Shown: in pieces, positions 4,522 to 7,573 of the stretch
Layout: the number at the start of each line of letters is the position of its first letter
Numbering within the stretch: the first letter of the stretch is position 1
Made by a program: the position numbers and the translations under genes
NCBI GenBank assembly: GCA_900548515.1
Contig: URKU01000093.1
Span: forward strand, 1 to 7,573
DNA: 7,573 nucleotides
Reading direction: 5' to 3'
DNA from: an uncultured Collinsella sp.
GTDB lineage: Bacteria; Actinomycetota; Coriobacteriia; Coriobacteriales; Coriobacteriaceae
Notes under the pieces: model-generated
What the model was told of the DNA's origin: nothing
The model's input: the letters and a program-made list of their open reading frames with translations, nothing else
Databases searched by the model: none

Positions 4522-6657
4522 ATGCCCGACGACCATAACGATAACAATTCCCAGACTCCCCGGGAGCCTAAGATCCCGGGGATGCCCGGAGGCAAGAAGC
4601 CCACGCGTACGGGCTGGCTGTATTTTCTTTTGGCTTGCGCGCTTCTGGGCTATGCCTTCTTTAATATGGGTTCCGGCTTTGCCAGCTCCAGCAATACCGT
4701 TAAGCTCGCGACGAGCGAGATGGTCAGCGCCATCAAGCAGGATTGCGTCGAAGATCTGACCTATACGGTTCAAGACGGAAGCGTGACGGGTCATTACTGG
4801 AAGACAAAAAAGGACAAGGGCGATACGAGCGAGCTCAAGAGCTTCTCTTCGACCTATGTCGGCTCCGATTCGCTTGCCGAGCTCATGGCGGAGCACCCCG
4901 ATACCAAGTACATCGTCAACACCAACGATCCCGATTTTTGGGGCGACTTGGCGATGAGTGTGCTTCCGACGATCGCCCTTATCGCCATCATGTTCTACTT
5001 TATGCGCCAGATGATGGGCGCCAACAACAGGAACATGCAGTTTGGCAAGACCAACGCCAAGACCAACGAGGCCACACGCCCCAAGGTCAAGTTTGAAGAC
5101 GTTGCCGGAGTGGACGAGGCAGTCGAGGAGCTCGAGGAGATCCGTGACTTTTTGAGCGATCCGGATCGCTATCGCAAGCTGGGCGCCAAGATCCCGCGTG
5201 GCGTGTTGCTGGTTGGCCCTCCGGGCACCGGTAAAACGCTGCTGGCCAAGGCCGTTGCCGGCGAGGCGGGCGTGCCGTTCTTTAGCATCTCGGGTTCCGA
5301 CTTTGTCGAGATGTTCGTAGGTGTCGGCGCCAGCCGTGTGCGTGACCTCTTTAAGGAGGCCAAGTCCCAGGCCCCGTCGATCATCTTCATCGATGAGATC
5401 GATGCCGTGGGACGTCAGCGCGGAGCTGGCTTGGGCGGCGGTCACGACGAGCGCGAGCAGACGCTCAACCAGCTGCTGGTCGAGATGGACGGCTTTGAGG
5501 AAAGCGAGTCGGTCATCCTGATCGCCGCCACCAACCGCCCCGACATTCTGGATCCGGCGCTGCTGCGTCCCGGTCGTTTTGACCGTCAGGTTACGGTCGA
5601 CCGTCCGGATGTGAAGGGCCGCGAGCAGATCTTGCGCGTGCATGCCGAGAACAAGCCGATGGACGAGGACGTTAAGTTTGAGAAGCTCGCCCAGATGACC
5701 GTTGGCTTCACTGGTGCCGATCTGGCAAATCTGCTCAACGAGTCTGCGCTGTTGGCTGCCCGCCGCCATCGTTCCGTGATCTCGATGGACGAGGTCGAGG
5801 AATCGATGGAGCGCGTGATTGCCGGACCGCAGCGCAAGGGTCGCGTGATGACCGAGGCCGAGCGCACCACGATTGCCTACCACGAGAGCGGTCACGCCCT
5901 GGTGGGTCACATCCTGGAGCATTCCGATCCGGTCCACAAGATCTCGATCGTCAGCCGCGGCCAGGCGCTGGGCTACACGCTGCAGCTTCCGCAGGAGGAC
6001 CACTTCCTCAAGACCAAGAACGAGATGCTCGACGAGCTCGCCGTGTTCTTGGGCGGTCGCGTTGCCGAGGAGCTCATGTGCGATGACATCACGTCGGGCG
6101 CGAGCAACGATCTGGAGCGCGCAACCAAGATGGCGCGCGAGATGGTCACGCGCCTGGGCATGAGCGAGGAGCTGGGCACGCAAGTGTTTGGCGAGGCGCA
6201 ACATCAGGTGTTCCTTGGTCGCGATTACGCCGATCACCAGGATTACTCCGAGGAGACGGCGCGCCGCATCGATATCGAGGTCCAGCGCATTATGCGTGAG
6301 GCCCATCGTCGTGCGGTCGAGATTCTGGACGCCCGTCGCGATCAGCTCGATCTGATGGCGAAGGTGCTGCTTGAGCGCGAGACCGTCGAGGGCGACGCCG
6401 TGAACGCCCTGCTCGACAACGAGTGGAATGCCTACCTTGAGCGCGAGGGCGATATCCTGGCGGCCAAGGAGGAGCGCAATGCCAAGGCGGCCGGCATGCC
6501 GACCAAGAAGCGCGTGCCTCGAATGAGCGAGGAGGAGCTGGCGGCTGATGCCGCGGCCTTTGCGCAGGCGGCCATGCAGGAGGATGCCGAAGCCGCATCC
6601 GATGATGCTGACGATGACCATGCCGTCGTCGATGCCGACACCGACGCCGACAAATAG
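4522..6657 (+). CDS. ftsH: ATP-dependent zinc metalloprotease FtsH
   Basis: FtsH is a hexameric AAA+ protease of the cytoplasmic membrane that extracts and degrades misfolded membrane proteins and short-lived regulators. The 711-residue product has a 30-residue Pro-rich cytoplasmic leader, a first membrane helix (about 31-50), an external domain (about 51-143), and a second helix (about 145-161). The AAA+ module follows: Walker A GPPGTGKT (232-239), pore loop FVGVGA (265-270), Walker B IIFIDEID (287-294), and the second region of homology with arginine fingers R349 and R352 in RPGRFDR. The protease domain has the zinc motif HESGH (454-458) and the third ligand D530 in SGASND. All catalytic residues are intact. 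The tail (about 665-711) is rich in Ala, Asp and Glu and ends in a very acidic low-complexity run, making the protein longer than the roughly 640 residues common for the family. It follows hpt by one base, is probably transcribed with it, and is closed by a terminator. Confidence 0.99.
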   Translation: MPDDHNDNNSQTPREPKIPGMPGGKKPTRTGWLYFLLACALLGYAFFNMGSGFASSSNTVKLATSEMVSAIKQDCVEDLTYTVQDGSVTGHYWKTKKDKGDTSELKSFSSTYVGSDSLAELMAEHPDTKYIVNTNDPDFWGDLAMSVLPTIALIAIMFYFMRQMMGANNRNMQFGKTNAKTNEATRPKVKFEDVAGVDEAVEELEEIRDFLSDPDRYRKLGAKIPRGVLLVGPPGTGKTLLAKAVAGEAGVPFFSISGSDFVEMFVGVGASRVRDLFKEAKSQAPSIIFIDEIDAVGRQRGAGLGGGHDEREQTLNQLLVEMDGFEESESVILIAATNRPDILDPALLRPGRFDRQVTVDRPDVKGREQILRVHAENKPMDEDVKFEKLAQMTVGFTGADLANLLNESALLAARRHRSVISMDEVEESMERVIAGPQRKGRVMTEAERTTIAYHESGHALVGHILEHSDPVHKISIVSRGQALGYTLQLPQEDHFLKTKNEMLDELAVFLGGRVAEELMCDDITSGASNDLERATKMAREMVTRLGMSEELGTQVFGEAQHQVFLGRDYADHQDYSEETARRIDIEVQRIMREAHRRAVEILDARRDQLDLMAKVLLERETVEGDAVNALLDNEWNAYLEREGDILAAKEERNAKAAGMPTKKRVPRMSEEELAADAAAFAQAAMQEDAEAASDDADDDHAVVDADTDADK

Positions 6658-6668
6658 TCTTTGTGGCG

Positions 6669-6702
6669 AAAGCCTCCGCGGGGAAACCTGCGGAGGCTTT
6701 TT
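6669..6702 (+). terminator. Intrinsic terminator of ftsH
   Basis: AAAGCCTCCGCGGG (6669-6682) pairs with CCTGCGGAGGCTTT (6687-6700) through 14 pairs including one G-U. A GAAA tetraloop closes it and a T run follows (6698-6702, then CTTTT). It lies 12 bases after the ftsH stop and closes the hpt-ftsH unit. Confidence 0.95.
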
Positions 6703-6725
6703 CTTTTGAGCGATATGGGGCCGTC

Positions 6726-6787
6726 TGTTGATTGGGGACAGACTTAAATGAGCGTTTTCACGCATTTAAGTCTGTCCCCAATCAACA
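6726..6787. repeat. 62-bp near-perfect palindrome, REP/MITE-like element
   Basis: The arms 6726-6750 and 6763-6786/6787 are perfect inverted repeats of 25 bp, containing GGGGACAGACTTAAATG and its complement, around a 12-base centre (AGCGTTTTCACG). The length and perfection far exceed the local terminators, and no T run follows on either strand, so termination is not its obvious role. It lies in a non-coding gap between the ftsH terminator and the next promoter, a typical place for small dispersed palindromes. I see no target-site duplication and no transposase nearby. From memory, GGGGACAG-containing palindromes recur in several bacterial genomes, some near IS200-like transposases; this could not be checked here. 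Confidence 0.75.
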
Positions 6788-6816
6788 TTGCTGCGGCACT
6801 TTGCTCGGCTAAAGCG

Positions 6817-6822
6817 TACAAT
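6817..6822 (+). promoter_or_regulatory. Possible -10 element for the aminotransferase gene
   Basis: TACAAT matches TATAAT at five of six positions and lies 25 bases before the start codon, giving a leader of roughly 17 bases. No good -35 is found at the normal spacing; TTGCTG at 6788-6793 is 23 bases away. The call rests on the hexamer and on the need for a promoter after the ftsH terminator. Confidence 0.4.
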
Positions 6823-6846
6823 AGCGCCTATGCGAAAGGGGAACAG

Positions 6847-7573
6847 ATGATCAACGAAACTATGTATGCTCGCGGTGCGGAAAGCTCCATCATCCGTGAG
6901 ATTTTTAGCTATGGCCTTGAGCGCAAGGCGCAGATCGGTGCGGAAAACGTATTCGATTTTTCGCTGGGCAATCCGAGCGTTCCGGCACCCGCTGCTGTGG
7001 CGGAGTCCATTAAGAAGGCCCTGGAGCTGCCGAGCGACCAGCTGCACGGCTACACGCCCGCACCGGGCCTGCCGCAATGTCGTGCCGCTGTGGCCGAATC
7101 GCTCAACCGCCGCTTTGGCACGAGCTATGAGGGCAAAGACGTCTTTATGACGGTGGGTGCCGCGGCTTCGCTCACCTGCGCGCTCAACGCCGTTACGAAT
7201 CCGGGCGACGAGGTTATTGTTATCGCCCCGTACTTTCCGGAGTATCGCGTTTGGATTGAGAAGGCCGGCTGCACGTGTGTCGAGGCGCTTGCCAACGAGG
7301 ACACATTCCAGCTGAGCGTGGATAACGTATTCAAGGCGATCACCGACAAGACGGCAGCCGTCATTATCGACTCGCCCAACAACCCGACCGGTGCCGTATA
7401 TACGCGCGACACGCTGACGCGACTGGCCAATGTTCTGCGCGAGGCCAACGCTCAGCGCGATCCCGAGAATCCGATTATGCTTATCTCGGATGAGCCGTAT
7501 CGCGAGATTGTCTATGGCGCCGAGGTGCCTTGGGTGCCTTCGATCTACGAGCACACCATCGTGTGCTACTCGT
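6847..7573 (+). CDS. Class I/II PLP-dependent aminotransferase, 5' part
   Basis: The frame runs open to the window edge, giving 242 residues of an expected roughly 400. Fold-type I aminotransferases move an amino group between an amino acid and a 2-oxo acid using pyridoxal phosphate in the cytoplasm. Visible family marks are FSLGNPSVP (38-46) at the substrate-binding N-terminus, LHGYTPAPGLPQCRAAV (66-82), the cofactor loop TVGAAASL (102-109), PYFPEY (128-133), SPNNPTG (176-182) whose Asn contacts the cofactor, and ISDEPY (213-218) with the Asp that pairs with the pyridine nitrogen and the Tyr that binds it. The catalytic lysine (normally in an S-x-S-K stretch) lies just beyond the edge; the sequence stops at VCYS. 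Substrate cannot be assigned; aspartate- or aromatic-type enzymes are both possible. AAAGGGG (6835-6841), five bases upstream, fixes the start. The ATG at 6830 is out of frame. Confidence 0.95.
   Translation, partial: MINETMYARGAESSIIREIFSYGLERKAQIGAENVFDFSLGNPSVPAPAAVAESIKKALELPSDQLHGYTPAPGLPQCRAAVAESLNRRFGTSYEGKDVFMTVGAAASLTCALNAVTNPGDEVIVIAPYFPEYRVWIEKAGCTCVEALANEDTFQLSVDNVFKAITDKTAAVIIDSPNNPTGAVYTRDTLTRLANVLREANAQRDPENPIMLISDEPYREIVYGAEVPWVPSIYEHTIVCYS

Noticed and set aside
4396..6765. A 789-codon open frame antisense to ftsH, and another at 6766-7554 antisense to the aminotransferase gene
   Set aside because: They are mirror images of strongly biased coding frames: avoidance of certain codons in ftsH removes stops on the other strand. 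The translations are His/Leu/Gly-rich with no family resemblance, while the sense frames carry complete, recognisable domains.

Overview
The window looks like ordinary chromosome from a moderately GC-rich Gram-positive, most likely an actinobacterium of the Coriobacteriia (Collinsella-like). This is an inference. It rests on the tilS-hpt-ftsH gene order common in Gram-positives, the codon bias (C/G-ending codons in ftsH and hpt), strong AAGGAG/AAAGGG ribosome binding sites, and the general look of the proteins. No ribosomal RNA or other decisive marker is present.

Layout. Positions 1-98 hold the end of an upstream plus-strand transcript closed by a strong intrinsic terminator. A minus-strand gene (166-633) encodes an unrecognised 155-residue protein with a C-terminal membrane anchor; it is visibly more AT-rich than the rest. 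A 277-bp divergent intergenic region (634-910) carries short direct and inverted repeats and leads to a plus-strand small heat shock protein gene (911-1342). That gene converges on a YycJ-type metallo-beta-lactamase-fold nuclease gene (minus, 1425-2234), and the two share a near-perfect bidirectional terminator. Divergent from yycJ, only 48 bp away, begins tilS (2283-3824). It is followed by a 147-bp gap with a promoter and a conspicuous dyad, then hpt (3972-4520) and ftsH (4522-6657), the last two separated by one base. A terminator closes ftsH. After it comes a 62-bp near-perfect palindrome with 25-bp arms (6726-6787) that resembles a dispersed REP/MITE-type element. A class I/II PLP-dependent aminotransferase gene then begins at 6847 and runs off the window.

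How the genes relate. tilS (tRNA-Ile2 lysidine formation), hpt (purine salvage) and ftsH (membrane AAA+ protease) form the classic conserved cluster. Together with hsp20 and yycJ, the neighbourhood is about translation fidelity, protein quality control and DNA maintenance. I see no phage, CRISPR, toxin-antitoxin or clear defence system. The points most worth a second look are non-coding: the 6726-6787 palindrome, the dyad at the hpt promoter, the repeats upstream of hsp20, the hairpins at the left edge, and the orphan membrane-anchored protein.
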